Part shown: in pieces, positions 1 to 8,168 of the stretch | How positions within the stretch are numbered: position 1 is the first letter of the stretch | Layout: each line of letters begins with the position of its first letter | Source: Desmonostoc muscorum LEGE 12446 | GTDB taxonomy: Bacteria > Cyanobacteriota > Cyanobacteriia > Cyanobacteriales > Nostocaceae | Length of the DNA: 64,000 nt | Direction of reading: 5' to 3' | Assembly: GCF_015207005.2 (NCBI RefSeq) | Contig: NZ_JADEXS020000001.1 | Location: 5,417,001 to 5,481,000 of the forward strand | Translations under genes and position numbers: made by a program | Notes under the pieces: model-generated | What the model was told of the DNA's origin: nothing | Databases searched by the model: none | Seen by the model: the letters and a program-made list of their open reading frames with translations, nothing else

Positions 1-195
1 ACATCCTAGCGTGATGCTAACTTGGTTCAAGGTGTGGATTTCTCCCTAATGCTGAAGGGGGGCTAGCATCTGCCAATGTTTGGCTTCTAAGATATTCTGA
101 TTATATTAATGTATTTCCATAGGTTTTCCGTAGCGCTAAAGTAGTGCTTTGAAGTTATTTACAAATATCTTTATCCTAAATAGGAACTTGGGGTT

Positions 196-1452
196 ATGAG
201 GGTTAACTTACAGCCTGTCTTAAATGATAGTAATTTGGACGCCAATCAACTGAATAGTCAACGTCAGTTGGGAATTTCGGTTTCGGCCATCGCCGAAGAT
301 CAAGATCGCAATGTGCCACTGAATTTATGCTTAGTTCTCGATCATAGCGGTTCGATGAATGGGCGACCGCTAGAAACGGTGAAAAAAGCGGCAAATCGTC
401 TGGTGGATAGATTAAATCCTGGCGATCGCCTCAGTGTTGTAGTTTTTAATCACCGTGCTAAAGTCATAGTACCCAGTCAAGCGATCGAAGATCCAGAAAA
501 AATTAAACAGCAAATTAACCGTCTAGCTGCTGATGGTGGAACTTCCATTGATGAAGGATTGCGTTTGGGGATTGAAGAATTAGCCAAGGGAAAAAAAGAT
601 ACTGTTTCCCAAGCCTTTTTATTAACCGACGGCGAAAATGAACATGGTGATAATAATCGGTGTTTGAAATTTGCTCAATTGGCTGCCAGCTATAATTTGA
701 CTTTGAATACTTTGGGATTTGGTGACAATTGGAACCAAGATGTTTTAGAAAAAATTGCTGATGCTGGCTTAGGCACTTTATCTTATATTCAAAAACCTGA
801 ACAAGCAGTTGATGAATTTGGCCGTTTGTTCAGCCGCGTTCAAGCAGTAGCCTTGACTAATGCTTATCTGATATTCTCTCTCATGCCCAATGTCCGGCTA
901 GCAGAACTCAAACCCGTCGCCCAAGTTTCTCCGGACACCATTGAGTTACCACTCCAACAAGAACCCGATGGACGTTTTTCTGTGCGCTTGGGAGATTTAA
1001 TGAAAGACGCAGAACGGGTGATTTTGGCTAATATTTATTTGGGACAATTACCTTCAGGGAAACAAGCGATCGCTAATGTGCAAGTCCGCTACGATGACCC
1101 AGCCGCCAACGAAATTGGTTTATTTACCCAAAATCTGGCAATTTACGCCAACGTAATGGGAAATTACCAACCAAACCCCAATCCCCAGGTGCAACAATCT
1201 ATTTTGGCATTAGCGAAATATCGCCAAACTCAGTTAGCCGAGACGAAATTGCAACAAGGCGATCGCACTGGTGCCGCCACAATGCTACAAACTGCTGCCA
1301 AAACAGCGTTGCAAATGGGAGATACTGGTGCAGCGACAGTGTTGCAAACTTCTGCCACCCAGCTACAATCTGGTGGAGATTTATCTGAAAGCGATCGCAA
1401 GAAAACCAGAATTGTCTCCAAAACAGTCTTGCAAGATACCCCTCCCCAATGA
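196..1452 (+). CDS. VWA domain-containing protein (copy 1)
   Basis: A 418-aa protein with a von Willebrand A domain over about residues 40-215. The metal-ion-dependent adhesion site is visible as LDHSGSM (DxSxS), with a later conserved TDGE segment. The C-terminal part (about 320-418) is helical and alanine/glutamine-rich (AKYRQTQLAE, GDRTGAATMLQTAAKTAL). There is no signal peptide or membrane segment, so it is probably cytoplasmic. VWA proteins usually mediate metal-dependent protein-protein contacts; the partner cannot be read from the sequence. A GGA-rich stretch precedes the ATG. Its stop overlaps the start of a paralogue, so the two are probably cotranscribed and translationally coupled. 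Confidence 0.9.
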   Translation: MRVNLQPVLNDSNLDANQLNSQRQLGISVSAIAEDQDRNVPLNLCLVLDHSGSMNGRPLETVKKAANRLVDRLNPGDRLSVVVFNHRAKVIVPSQAIEDPEKIKQQINRLAADGGTSIDEGLRLGIEELAKGKKDTVSQAFLLTDGENEHGDNNRCLKFAQLAASYNLTLNTLGFGDNWNQDVLEKIADAGLGTLSYIQKPEQAVDEFGRLFSRVQAVALTNAYLIFSLMPNVRLAELKPVAQVSPDTIELPLQQEPDGRFSVRLGDLMKDAERVILANIYLGQLPSGKQAIANVQVRYDDPAANEIGLFTQNLAIYANVMGNYQPNPNPQVQQSILALAKYRQTQLAETKLQQGDRTGAATMLQTAAKTALQMGDTGAATVLQTSATQLQSGGDLSESDRKKTRIVSKTVLQDTPPQ

Positions 1453-2729
1453 AAGTTAAATTGCTCTCGGCGCTAAATGACAATAATGTTGATGTGGCTC
1501 AAACTAGTAGCCAACGTCAATTGGCAATGACAATTTCGGCAATCGCTGGTGAGTTTGACCAAAATCTCCCCCTTAACCTCTGCTTGATTCTAGATAAAAG
1601 TGGTTCCATGCACGGACAACCAATTAAAACGGTGATTCAAGCAGTGGAAGGATTAATCGATCGGTTGAAAATTGGCGATCGCATTTCAGTTGTGGCTTTT
1701 GCGGGTTCTGCGGAAGTCATTATTCCTAATCAAGCGATCGAAGACCCCGAAAGTATCAAATCTCAAATTAAAAAGAAACTGGCTGCTAGCGGCGGTACAG
1801 TAATTGCTCAGGGTTTGGAATTGGGAATTACAGAACTGATGAAGGGCACAAGAGGCGCTGTTTCCCAAGCCTTTCTGCTGACGGATGGCCACGGTGAAAG
1901 CAGTTTGCGAATTTGGAAGTGGGATATTGGCCCAGATGACAACAAGCGCTGTTTGGAACTCGCACAAAAGGCTGCCAAGCTGAACTTAACTATCAACACT
2001 CTGGGATTTGGTAATAGCTGGAATCAGGATTTATTAGAAAAAATTGCCGATGTTGGTGGTGGTACTTTAGCTTATATTGAGCGTCCTGAACAAGCTGTGG
2101 AACAGTTTAGCCGTTTGTTTGGGCGGATTCAATCTGTGGGGCTAACCAATGCTTACTTGTTATTATCTTTAGTACCAAATGTCAGACTAGCAGAATTTAA
2201 ACCCATTGCCCAAGTTTCCCCAGACACAATTGAGTTAATAATGCAACCAGAAGCTGATGGCAGCTTTGCTGTACGCTTGGGAGATTTGATGCAGGATGTA
2301 GAACGGGTAATTTTGGCTAATATTTATTTGGGACAATTGCCAGAAGGAAAACAGGTAATTGGGCATCTGCAAATCCGCTATGATGACCCCTTGGTTAACC
2401 AACAAGGCTCACTTTCGCCCATTGTGCCGGTGTATGCAGATGTGGTTAGGGCATATCAACCAGCATCTAATCCTCAGGTGCAGCAATCTATTTTAGCATT
2501 AGCGAAGTATCGCCAAACTCAGTTAGCAGAAGCGAAATTGCAAGAGGGCGATCGTACTGGTGCAGCGACAATGCTGCAAACAGCCGCCAAAACTGCTTTA
2601 CAAATAGGAGATAAAGGTGCAGCGACAGTGTTGCAAAGTTCTGCCACTCGCCTGCAAGCTGGGGAACAACTTTCGGAAGCAGATTTGAAGAAAACTAGAA
2701 TTGCATCAAAAACGATTTTACAGGAATAG
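1449..2729 (+). CDS. VWA domain-containing protein (copy 2, tandem paralogue)
   Basis: A 426-aa paralogue of the preceding gene, similar over its whole length. The MIDAS motif is LDKSGSM and the later TDGHGE segment is present. It has an insertion around residues 148-162 (SLRIWKWDIGPDDN) that copy 1 lacks. Its ATG overlaps the upstream stop in an ATGA arrangement, so the pair is an operon born by tandem duplication. The last 228 bases recur as a detached fragment at 3506-3733, beyond an intervening toxin-antitoxin pair. Function is unknown beyond metal-dependent protein binding. Confidence 0.9.
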   Translation: MKVKLLSALNDNNVDVAQTSSQRQLAMTISAIAGEFDQNLPLNLCLILDKSGSMHGQPIKTVIQAVEGLIDRLKIGDRISVVAFAGSAEVIIPNQAIEDPESIKSQIKKKLAASGGTVIAQGLELGITELMKGTRGAVSQAFLLTDGHGESSLRIWKWDIGPDDNKRCLELAQKAAKLNLTINTLGFGNSWNQDLLEKIADVGGGTLAYIERPEQAVEQFSRLFGRIQSVGLTNAYLLLSLVPNVRLAEFKPIAQVSPDTIELIMQPEADGSFAVRLGDLMQDVERVILANIYLGQLPEGKQVIGHLQIRYDDPLVNQQGSLSPIVPVYADVVRAYQPASNPQVQQSILALAKYRQTQLAEAKLQEGDRTGAATMLQTAAKTALQIGDKGAATVLQSSATRLQAGEQLSEADLKKTRIASKTILQE

Positions 2730-3504
<775 letters not shown>

Positions 3505-3505
3505 A

Positions 3506-3733
3506 GCAAAGTATCGCCAAACCCAGTTAGCTGAGGCGAAATTCCAAGAGGGCGATCGCACTGGTGCAGCTACAATGCTACAAACAGCTGCCAAAACCGC
3601 CTTACAAATCGGAGATAAAGGTGCGGCGACAGTGTTGCAAAGTTCTGCCACTCGCCTGCAAGCTGGGGAACAACTTTCGGAAGCAGACCTGAAGAAAACT
3701 AGAATTGTGTCAAAGACGATTTTACAGGAATAG
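3506..3733 (+). pseudogene. 3' remnant of a third VWA gene
   Basis: These 228 bases align without gaps to the last 228 bases of VWA copy 2 (2502-2729), including the stop. By eye about nine in ten bases agree, and most changes are synonymous. It reads AKYRQTQLAEAKFQEGDRT...TILQE in one open frame, but has no start and no VWA domain. The differences from copies 1 and 2 suggest a once independent third paralogue whose 5' part was lost when the toxin-antitoxin cassette arrived, rather than a very recent copy of the neighbour. Confidence 0.85.
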
Positions 3734-3761
3734 TATTTGATCTAGCTGCTCTATTGGGTTA

Positions 3762-4520
3762 TTAAGCAGGTACACTAACTGTCTCATTAATTTGATTTAA
3801 TCTCTCAAGCCACAGATCTTTATAAAACTCCATCTCCTGTGGAGTGAAAAGGAATTCATTACAGGAACCGTCGCCGATTAAATAAATCAAAGCAGCTTGT
3901 TCAACATGATATAGTGCTTCAATTGGAATGTAATAAGCAGCCAATTGAAGAATTTTGTCTTGAATCCAATTCCGAGAAAGCTTAGGTTTTAGAGATATTT
4001 TCAAATCACTAAGAGTCAAGCTATCTCGATATAAACTTATCTGATCAAATTTTCCAAAATATTGATACTTGAAGCTCACAATATACTGTTCTGAATAAAG
4101 ACAGGCACCGAAATTTGGTAGTAATTTATGTAGAGCGTCAATGTAATTTTTATAAGAGTTGCTAACTGCTTTTACTTTACCATCTGTAAAGTAAGAGTGA
4201 AGATACGAATGAACAGCATTTCCAACCCCGATTGCTTCATCCCGAATACGCTTGGCCTCTCTCATACCGACTGTATCTTCCCATTTACGAAGAGCCTCTA
4301 TAGTTCTATCATCTTGTGTTCGTTTAAGAATATTACTAACACTATAGAAGACATTCTGCTTACTCACGGCTGCACCTTCAGGAACATAACAAGGCTCACT
4401 AGAAAATTTTTCTCTGATTAAAATAGGTAAATGTTTTTCGCTACTATTTAGAGGATGAAGCGTACCATCGCAGCTACGACAGTATAACGCTGCTTCTGGT
4501 AGCAATTGTTTTTCAGTCAT
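3762..4520 (-). CDS. PD-(D/E)XK nuclease, RecB/Cas4/MGME1-like, retron-associated
   Basis: A 252-aa protein. It shows the ordered motifs of RecB-type nucleases: GNAVHSYLH (His104), GKFDQI (Asp159), SDLKIS (Asp172-x-Lys174) and QLAAYY (Gln192, Tyr197). This is the layout of Cas4, RecB and mitochondrial MGME1 exonucleases. A CRSC pair near the N terminus (Cys14, Cys17) could bind metal, but there is no four-Cys iron-sulfur set as in Cas4. Its ATG overlaps the stop of the reverse transcriptase gene, so it is almost certainly made together with it. Inferred role: effector or DNA-processing nuclease of a retron-like defence operon. Which of the two cannot be told from sequence. Confidence 0.8.
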   Translation of the reverse strand: MTEKQLLPEAALYCRSCDGTLHPLNSSEKHLPILIREKFSSEPCYVPEGAAVSKQNVFYSVSNILKRTQDDRTIEALRKWEDTVGMREAKRIRDEAIGVGNAVHSYLHSYFTDGKVKAVSNSYKNYIDALHKLLPNFGACLYSEQYIVSFKYQYFGKFDQISLYRDSLTLSDLKISLKPKLSRNWIQDKILQLAAYYIPIEALYHVEQAALIYLIGDGSCNEFLFTPQEMEFYKDLWLERLNQINETVSVPA

Positions 4521-5437
4521 AGATCATTACATCCATTATCTACATGAATCTCATTCGCTTTCCTGATCTGTTGTGCTTGTGATTTTAAGCCCTTCAATGA
4601 CTGCATCAAATGTGCTAGTTTGGCAGGATCGGTTTCTAACTGAATTGCTTGGCGGCAATCATGCATTTTTTTATGTTGTGAATTAGGGAGCTTTAGCTCA
4701 CCATCTTTAACAATGACTCCTGTTATTTCACGTGGCTTATTGCCTACATAATGCTTTTCTTTTTTCCTGCTATCACGCAGTCCACAACGATAAAACTCGT
4801 TCTTAATTTGCCAAATCAATTCACCTGGTACAGATGAACCTGAAATCGTAACATCGTCCATGTACACAGTTAGAGTACATCCTGCGCCCTCTACCAGTTC
4901 ATTTATTGCCTCCCACATATTTATATGAGCAAAATAGGAAAGGACAGGACTCGATGGACTTCCAGTCGGCAGATGTTTTTTAAACGTACAGAGTCTTGTT
5001 AAGATACCAGCAACATCTGAAGAGCATCGCATCTGCTTGTAGAAGAACGAGTAAACACGCCATGATTGTGAAGAGGGAAAGTATTGTTTTATGTCAAGGC
5101 TTCTTACTACAGCAACATTTATATGCGCTCTAGCATTACTTATATAAGAACGTCCCTTTCCTGGAGCGTGTATGTAATTCGGCATTTTGACTCGTTTCAA
5201 AATCTCTTCAATTCGCTTTTGAACTCGCTTTAATGGGAGCCTTGGCTCTTCCACATGAAAAGTTTTTCCCTTTTTCGGATTGAATCTATCTTTCTCCATG
5301 TATAAATCCTCGGAGTGGGCAAGCACTTCGAGCTTTCTTTGACTTATATACAGTAGCTTTGCAAGTCTTTCTTTAGATTTCAAGCAGTAAAAAGGTGACT
5401 GGTCTAGTGTGTACTGTTTCCATCTACTCCTCTGCAT
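4517..5437 (-). CDS. Retron-type reverse transcriptase
   Basis: A 306-aa protein from the ATG that overlaps the upstream stop; an upstream start at 5479 would overlap the HTH gene by 56 bases and add residues unlike the family. RT motifs appear in order: SPFYCLKSKERLAKLL (RT1 region), NARAH (the retron NAxxH motif, about residue 101), DIKQYFPS (motif A), LPTGSPSSPVLS, VYMDDVTISG (catalytic YxDD, about 192-195), GLRDSRKKEKHY, and EITGVIV (the retron VTG-type motif). There is no maturase or endonuclease domain, unlike group II intron proteins. The length fits retron RTs. It would copy part of a structured RNA into multicopy single-stranded DNA. It is the middle gene of an Xre-RT-nuclease operon. 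Confidence 0.88.
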   Translation of the reverse strand: MQRSRWKQYTLDQSPFYCLKSKERLAKLLYISQRKLEVLAHSEDLYMEKDRFNPKKGKTFHVEEPRLPLKRVQKRIEEILKRVKMPNYIHAPGKGRSYISNARAHINVAVVRSLDIKQYFPSSQSWRVYSFFYKQMRCSSDVAGILTRLCTFKKHLPTGSPSSPVLSYFAHINMWEAINELVEGAGCTLTVYMDDVTISGSSVPGELIWQIKNEFYRCGLRDSRKKEKHYVGNKPREITGVIVKDGELKLPNSQHKKMHDCRQAIQLETDPAKLAHLMQSLKGLKSQAQQIRKANEIHVDNGCNDL

Positions 5438-5732
5438 AAGAATGACCAGACTTTTCAGCAATAAAATTGAGAATTGCAAGAATTTTAGAGGATACGAATG
5501 TTCTCAACTTTTCCGTTCTTACATCTTTATTTAAGGTTTCCGAGAAGAACATAATCGAGGATACAGGTATATCGAAAACCTCTGAATAACGATTGAGTAA
5601 GTCAAGCGTGGGAACCTTTTTACCGGATTCGAGTTCCGAAAGATAAGACTTGGATATTCCTAGCTTTTCCGCCAATTCTTTTTGCGCTAAATCGTGGAAT
5701 ACCCTTATCAACCTTAGAGCTTCATTGAGCAT
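5424..5732 (-). CDS. Xre-family HTH regulator, first gene of retron-like operon
   Basis: A 102-aa protein with a Cro/CI-type helix-turn-helix at about residues 5-60. The recognition region QKELAEKLGISKSYLSELES is followed by GKKVPTLDLLNRYSEVFDIP. The remaining 40 residues are a short helical tail. It overlaps the reverse transcriptase start by 14 bases. It may repress the operon, or act as the antitoxin or sensor part of the retron complex. Repeated AGCGAACTT sequences and a long inverted repeat lie upstream (6320-6376) and are possible operators. Confidence 0.85.
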   Translation of the reverse strand: MLNEALRLIRVFHDLAQKELAEKLGISKSYLSELESGKKVPTLDLLNRYSEVFDIPVSSIMFFSETLNKDVRTEKLRTFVSSKILAILNFIAEKSGHSYAEE

Positions 5733-5788
5733 ATTTAACCTCCTTACTGAGAAGGCTGGAAAGGAGTTTGTATAGAAGAGTTAGCAGC

Positions 5789-5953
5789 TTAGTCTTGCAA
5801 CAACTCGACCAGCCACTTCACAATATGGAAAATGACTGGGCCAGCTTGAAATAACAGACGGAGCGTTTGAGGTTTGCAGAGCCATTTCAGGTACTGCTTA
5901 TACTTACGCTTTTTTGACTGCTCCTGCCGTTTGTCGGGGTCTTGGTTGTTCAT
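5789..5953 (-). CDS. Small membrane peptide upstream of retron operon
   Basis: A 54-aa peptide. The start at 5953 is chosen because AAGGAG lies 6 bases upstream of its ATG; a longer reading from 5989 lacks such a site. The N-terminal half is strongly basic and acidic (DPDKRQEQSKKRKYKQ) and the C-terminal half is hydrophobic (LRLLFQAGPVIFHIVKWLVE), as in single-helix membrane peptides. It lies 56 bases before the Xre gene on the same strand and could be cotranscribed. No family is recognised. A small membrane toxin or a retron accessory is a guess from context only. Confidence 0.55.
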   Translation of the reverse strand: MNNQDPDKRQEQSKKRKYKQYLKWLCKPQTLRLLFQAGPVIFHIVKWLVELLQD

Positions 5954-5982
5954 AAAGAACTCCTTAACTAGTGGTTTGGTTG

Positions 5983-6009
5983 CACTCATTCACTTATTGC
6001 GAATGAGTG
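5983..6009. repeat. 8-bp inverted repeat
   Basis: CACTCATT (5983-5990) and AATGAGTG (6002-6009) flank an 11-base spacer, just upstream of the small membrane peptide. It could be a transcript hairpin or a regulator site. Confidence 0.5.
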
Positions 6010-6059
6010 TTGCCTCAAACAAACCGGAGAACGGCAGTTTAAACTCCCCCTATACATAG

Positions 6060-6084
6060 CGCAGCAGGTTGCCTTGGCTGCGCC
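6060..6084. repeat. GC-rich hairpin upstream of the retron operon
   Basis: GCGCAGC (6060-6066) pairs with GCTGCGC (6078-6084), and AGG with CCT extends the stem inward. It lies just 3' of the candidate retron RNA on the minus strand and could act as a processing or attenuation hairpin. Confidence 0.5.
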
Positions 6085-6093
6085 TGCGTGCTT

Positions 6094-6283
6094 GGTGATA
6101 TAGCACTTATACGGTAGTAGTAGTTTCGAGCTTTGACACGTTTTAGGCTTTCGCTTGTAGTGCGATGGCTGAAATACTTTTAAATAGTTTTACTACAAAT
6201 AAGTTGCTAACAAACACAGTAGAAGGTGGTTTCCCATCTTCCTCAGATCACAAAAGCGATCCAGTGAGTGGCAAATATCATCC
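6094..6283 (-). ncRNA. Candidate retron ncRNA (msr-msd-like fold)
   Basis: Read on the minus strand, 6283-6268 (GGATGATATTTGCCAC) can pair, with bulges, with 6106-6094 (GTGCTATATCACC) as an a1/a2-like closing stem. Inside lie a hairpin at 6241-6222 (GAAGATGG, loop GAAA, CCACCTTC) and a TTAGCAAC segment at about 6211-6204 with an AGC like the retron branch site. A second long stem pairs 6203-6191 with 6119-6106 and encloses about 70 bases. The last stem abuts the closing stem. The position upstream of the RT operon is right for a retron. The boundaries and branching G are inferred by eye; no folding program was run. Confidence 0.35.
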
Positions 6284-6331
6284 TTTACCCGACTAAAACT
6301 AATATAGCATAACTTTTTGAACTAAGTTCGC

Positions 6332-6376
6332 TTTCACAAACAAAAGTTCGCTGACAGCCAACTTTTGTTTGTGAAA
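6332..6376. repeat. Perfect 17-bp inverted repeat
   Basis: TTTCACAAACAAAAGTT (6332-6348) is followed after 11 bases by its exact reverse complement (6360-6376). GTTCGCT occurs at 6326-6332 and again at 6346-6352, so one copy overlaps each edge of the left arm. It is upstream of the candidate retron RNA and of a possible minus-strand -10 (TATGCT near 6309). It could be an operator for the Xre protein, a terminator-like hairpin for the toxin-antitoxin genes further upstream, or part of the retron RNA. Confidence 0.8.
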
Positions 6377-6393
6377 TTACCTTTTTGAGTAAG

Positions 6394-6465
6394 CAATAAG
6401 CCTTTTTGCTTATTGAATATGAAGTTTTCAGAAAACAATATGCCTTTTTGCTGATTGAATATGAA
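6394..6465. repeat. Two 30-bp imperfect direct repeats with hairpins
   Basis: The segment at 6394-6423 (CAATAAGCCTTTTTGCTTAT...) recurs at 6436-6465 with three base changes. The first copy contains an 8-bp hairpin, CAATAAGC with GCTTATTG around CTTTTT. The repeats sit between the retron region and the DUF5615 gene and follow its stop on the minus strand, so one hairpin may terminate that transcript. Confidence 0.65.
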
Positions 6466-6487
6466 TTTTAGTTAAATGTGCGAAAGG

Positions 6488-6862
6488 TTAGACATCAGGC
6501 AACAACGGTAAACGACGGATACGAATACGGCTTGGCTCAACCGTAACGGCTGCTCCTTGCTCTAAATCCTCTTCACACTCAGCGATTACCGTCAGCAACA
6601 GATTCGCTAATGCTTGAGAACGTAACCTTTCAATACGAATGCGAATGACTGAAGGAGTAGTTGCTTCATCAAGCGCCAATAATGTATGAAAATCTGCATC
6701 GAGTGTAGCAACAACACGTCTTTCTTCTCTAGCTCTCTGGATGATTTCTGCATCTTCAGCTTCAGACATGCCAATTTCACCTAAATGGATGGTGTCGATA
6801 CCTGCATCACGTAGCAATGCTGCCGCAGAGAGTGGTAATCCCTGATCAAGCAACAGTTTCAT
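6488..6862 (-). CDS. DUF5615 PIN-like toxin
   Basis: A 124-aa protein with the DUF5615 pattern. It starts MKLLLDQGLPLSAAALLRDAG with the conserved Asp6, followed by IDTIHLGEIGMSEAEDAEI and a VVATLDADFHTLLAL segment carrying the second acidic pair. DUF5615 proteins belong to the Mut7-C/PIN-like fold and are found as toxins next to DUF433 antitoxins, which is the case here. It overlaps the antitoxin by 17 bases. Probably an RNase-type toxin; activity itself cannot be seen. Confidence 0.82.
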   Translation of the reverse strand: MKLLLDQGLPLSAAALLRDAGIDTIHLGEIGMSEAEDAEIIQRAREERRVVATLDADFHTLLALDEATTPSVIRIRIERLRSQALANLLLTVIAECEEDLEQGAAVTVEPSRIRIRRLPLLPDV

Positions 6863-7088
6863 AGCGGTTAGGTAGTTCGATGATGCGATCGCTCAAATAG
6901 GACGATGCAAAAATTAAGGCTTGCTGAATATCTTCATCTTCTAATTCAGGAAACTCCTGGCGCAGTTCTTCTCGATCGCGGTAGGTAGCTAATAACTCAA
7001 TTACCCGACGAACGGTAAGGCGAAGATTACGAATAGAGGGCTGTCCATTCATGCGATTGGGATTACTGGTGATGCGATCTAATTTCAT
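6846..7088 (-). CDS. DUF433 antitoxin
   Basis: An 80-aa protein with the DUF433 core: DRITSNPNRMNGQPSIRNLRLTV, then the helical VIELLATYRDREELRQEFPEL and EDIQQALIFASSYL. DUF433 proteins are winged-HTH-like antitoxins paired with DUF5615 toxins. Its ATG overlaps the TGA of a decayed pentapeptide-repeat gene on the same strand, so it may once have been the downstream gene of that transcript. Confidence 0.82.
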   Translation of the reverse strand: MKLDRITSNPNRMNGQPSIRNLRLTVRRVIELLATYRDREELRQEFPELEDEDIQQALIFASSYLSDRIIELPNRYETVA

Positions 7089-7262
7089 GGAAGTAACCCT
7101 AGCTCCTTACGAAAATCATCGTTGTATATTGCTTTATGCCAAAATATAGCAGTTATGATCTGATCTACAGTGATAAATATTGCTCTATGTAGGTCAGCGT
7201 CTTTAAGGCTGGTGGCATCAAGGTTTGCATTTTCAAGATTAGCACTTTGCTAAAGTCTTTGT
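7085..7262 (-). pseudogene. C-terminal remnant of a pentapeptide-repeat protein
   Basis: Read on the minus strand from 7256 to 7085 this gives SANLENANLDATSLKDADLH, then a tail VDQIITAIFWHKAIYNDDFRKELGL and a stop. The A(D/N)LxxA pentads and the VDQI...W.KA.Y...FR..LGL tail are typical of cyanobacterial pentapeptide-repeat proteins. An in-frame TAG at 7262-7260 closes it upstream. In the adjacent frame the sequence continues as QDKDFSK, which suggests a single-base frameshift in a longer pentad run. No start remains. Confidence 0.7.
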
Positions 7263-7330
7263 CTTGCAAAAAGTAGCAAAACTCTGCTAAAAGTGCTACA
7301 GGTAAATAATTGGTAGCTTGAGAAGTACAC

Positions 7331-7717
7331 ATGAAAACTACTGGCATTCATCATATAGCTATTATTTGTTCTGACTACGATCGCTCAAAAAAATTTTATG
7401 TCGAAACTTTAGGTTTTTCAATAATTGCAGAGACTTTTCGTACCGAGAGAAAATCTTATAAATTAGATTTACAAGTTGGAGAAAATGCTCAAATAGAGTT
7501 ATTCTCTTTCCCCAATCCTCCACAAAGATTTAGTAGTCCTGAGGCTTGTGGTTTAAGGCATTTGGCTTTTAAAGTTGATGATATCGAGCAAACTGTTGAT
7601 TACTTAAAATTGCAAGGTGTCGAAACAGAAAATATTAGAATTGACGAACTTACAGGGAAGAAATTTACTTTTTTTAAAGACCCAGATAATTTGCCATTAG
7701 AGATTTATGAAAATTAG
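7331..7717 (+). CDS. VOC family protein (glyoxalase/dioxygenase superfamily)
   Basis: A 128-aa protein with two beta-alpha-beta-beta-beta modules of the vicinal-oxygen-chelate fold. It starts TGIHHIAIICSDYDRSKKFY, with a first metal-ligand His (IHHIAI). GLRHLAFKVDDIEQTVDYL opens the second module, and FFKDPDNLPLEIYE carries the C-terminal Glu. Length and pattern fit small lactoylglutathione-lyase-like or fosfomycin-resistance-like enzymes; the substrate is unknown. The gene overlaps the GNAT gene downstream by 11 bases, so they form a two-gene operon. Confidence 0.85.
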   Translation: MKTTGIHHIAIICSDYDRSKKFYVETLGFSIIAETFRTERKSYKLDLQVGENAQIELFSFPNPPQRFSSPEACGLRHLAFKVDDIEQTVDYLKLQGVETENIRIDELTGKKFTFFKDPDNLPLEIYEN

Positions 7718-8168
7718 AGAATATAAATTATCTGATACCGAAGCAATCCTGAAATTGTTTTACGACACAATTCATGAAATCAATATTTGCGATTACACTC
7801 AAGAACAAGTCGATGCTTGGGCACCAAAAAATATGGATTATGAAGCTTGGCACAAAAGATTACAAACCAAGCTTCCCTACATTGCTGAAGATAATGGTGA
7901 GATAGTTGGGTTTGGAGAATTGGAAGCAGATGGTCATATTGATTGTTTTTATTGTCATAGCAAATACCAAAGAAAAGGTATTGGTTCAAAACTTTTAAAT
8001 CATCTAGAAAATACTGCTAAATTACAAGGAATTAATCGACTATATACAGAAGCAAGTATTACTGCAAAACCATTTTTTCAAAATCAGGGATTTAGCATAG
8101 TCAGAGAACAGCAAGTAGAACGGCGGGGAGTTTGGTTTCAAAACTATGTAATGGAAAAATATCTGTAA
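7707..8168 (+). CDS. GNAT family N-acetyltransferase
   Basis: A 153-aa protein with the GNAT fold. The acetyl-CoA binding motif A is KYQRKGIGSKLLNHLE (Q/RxxGxG/A), preceded by the strand HIDCFYCHSKY and followed by RLYTEASITAKPFFQNQGF (motif B). Length is typical of a single-domain acetyltransferase. The substrate is unknown. It overlaps the VOC gene, which suggests a shared transcript. Confidence 0.88.
   Translation: MKIREYKLSDTEAILKLFYDTIHEINICDYTQEQVDAWAPKNMDYEAWHKRLQTKLPYIAEDNGEIVGFGELEADGHIDCFYCHSKYQRKGIGSKLLNHLENTAKLQGINRLYTEASITAKPFFQNQGFSIVREQQVERRGVWFQNYVMEKYL

Noticed and set aside
4517..5437. Group II intron-encoded protein
   Set aside because: No maturase or endonuclease domain, no intron RNA domain V seen, and NAxxH plus ITG motifs point to retrons.
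7165..7347. 60-codon minus-strand frame overlapping the VOC gene start
   Set aside because: It is an out-of-frame reading through the pentapeptide remnant; the pentad frame explains the conservation.
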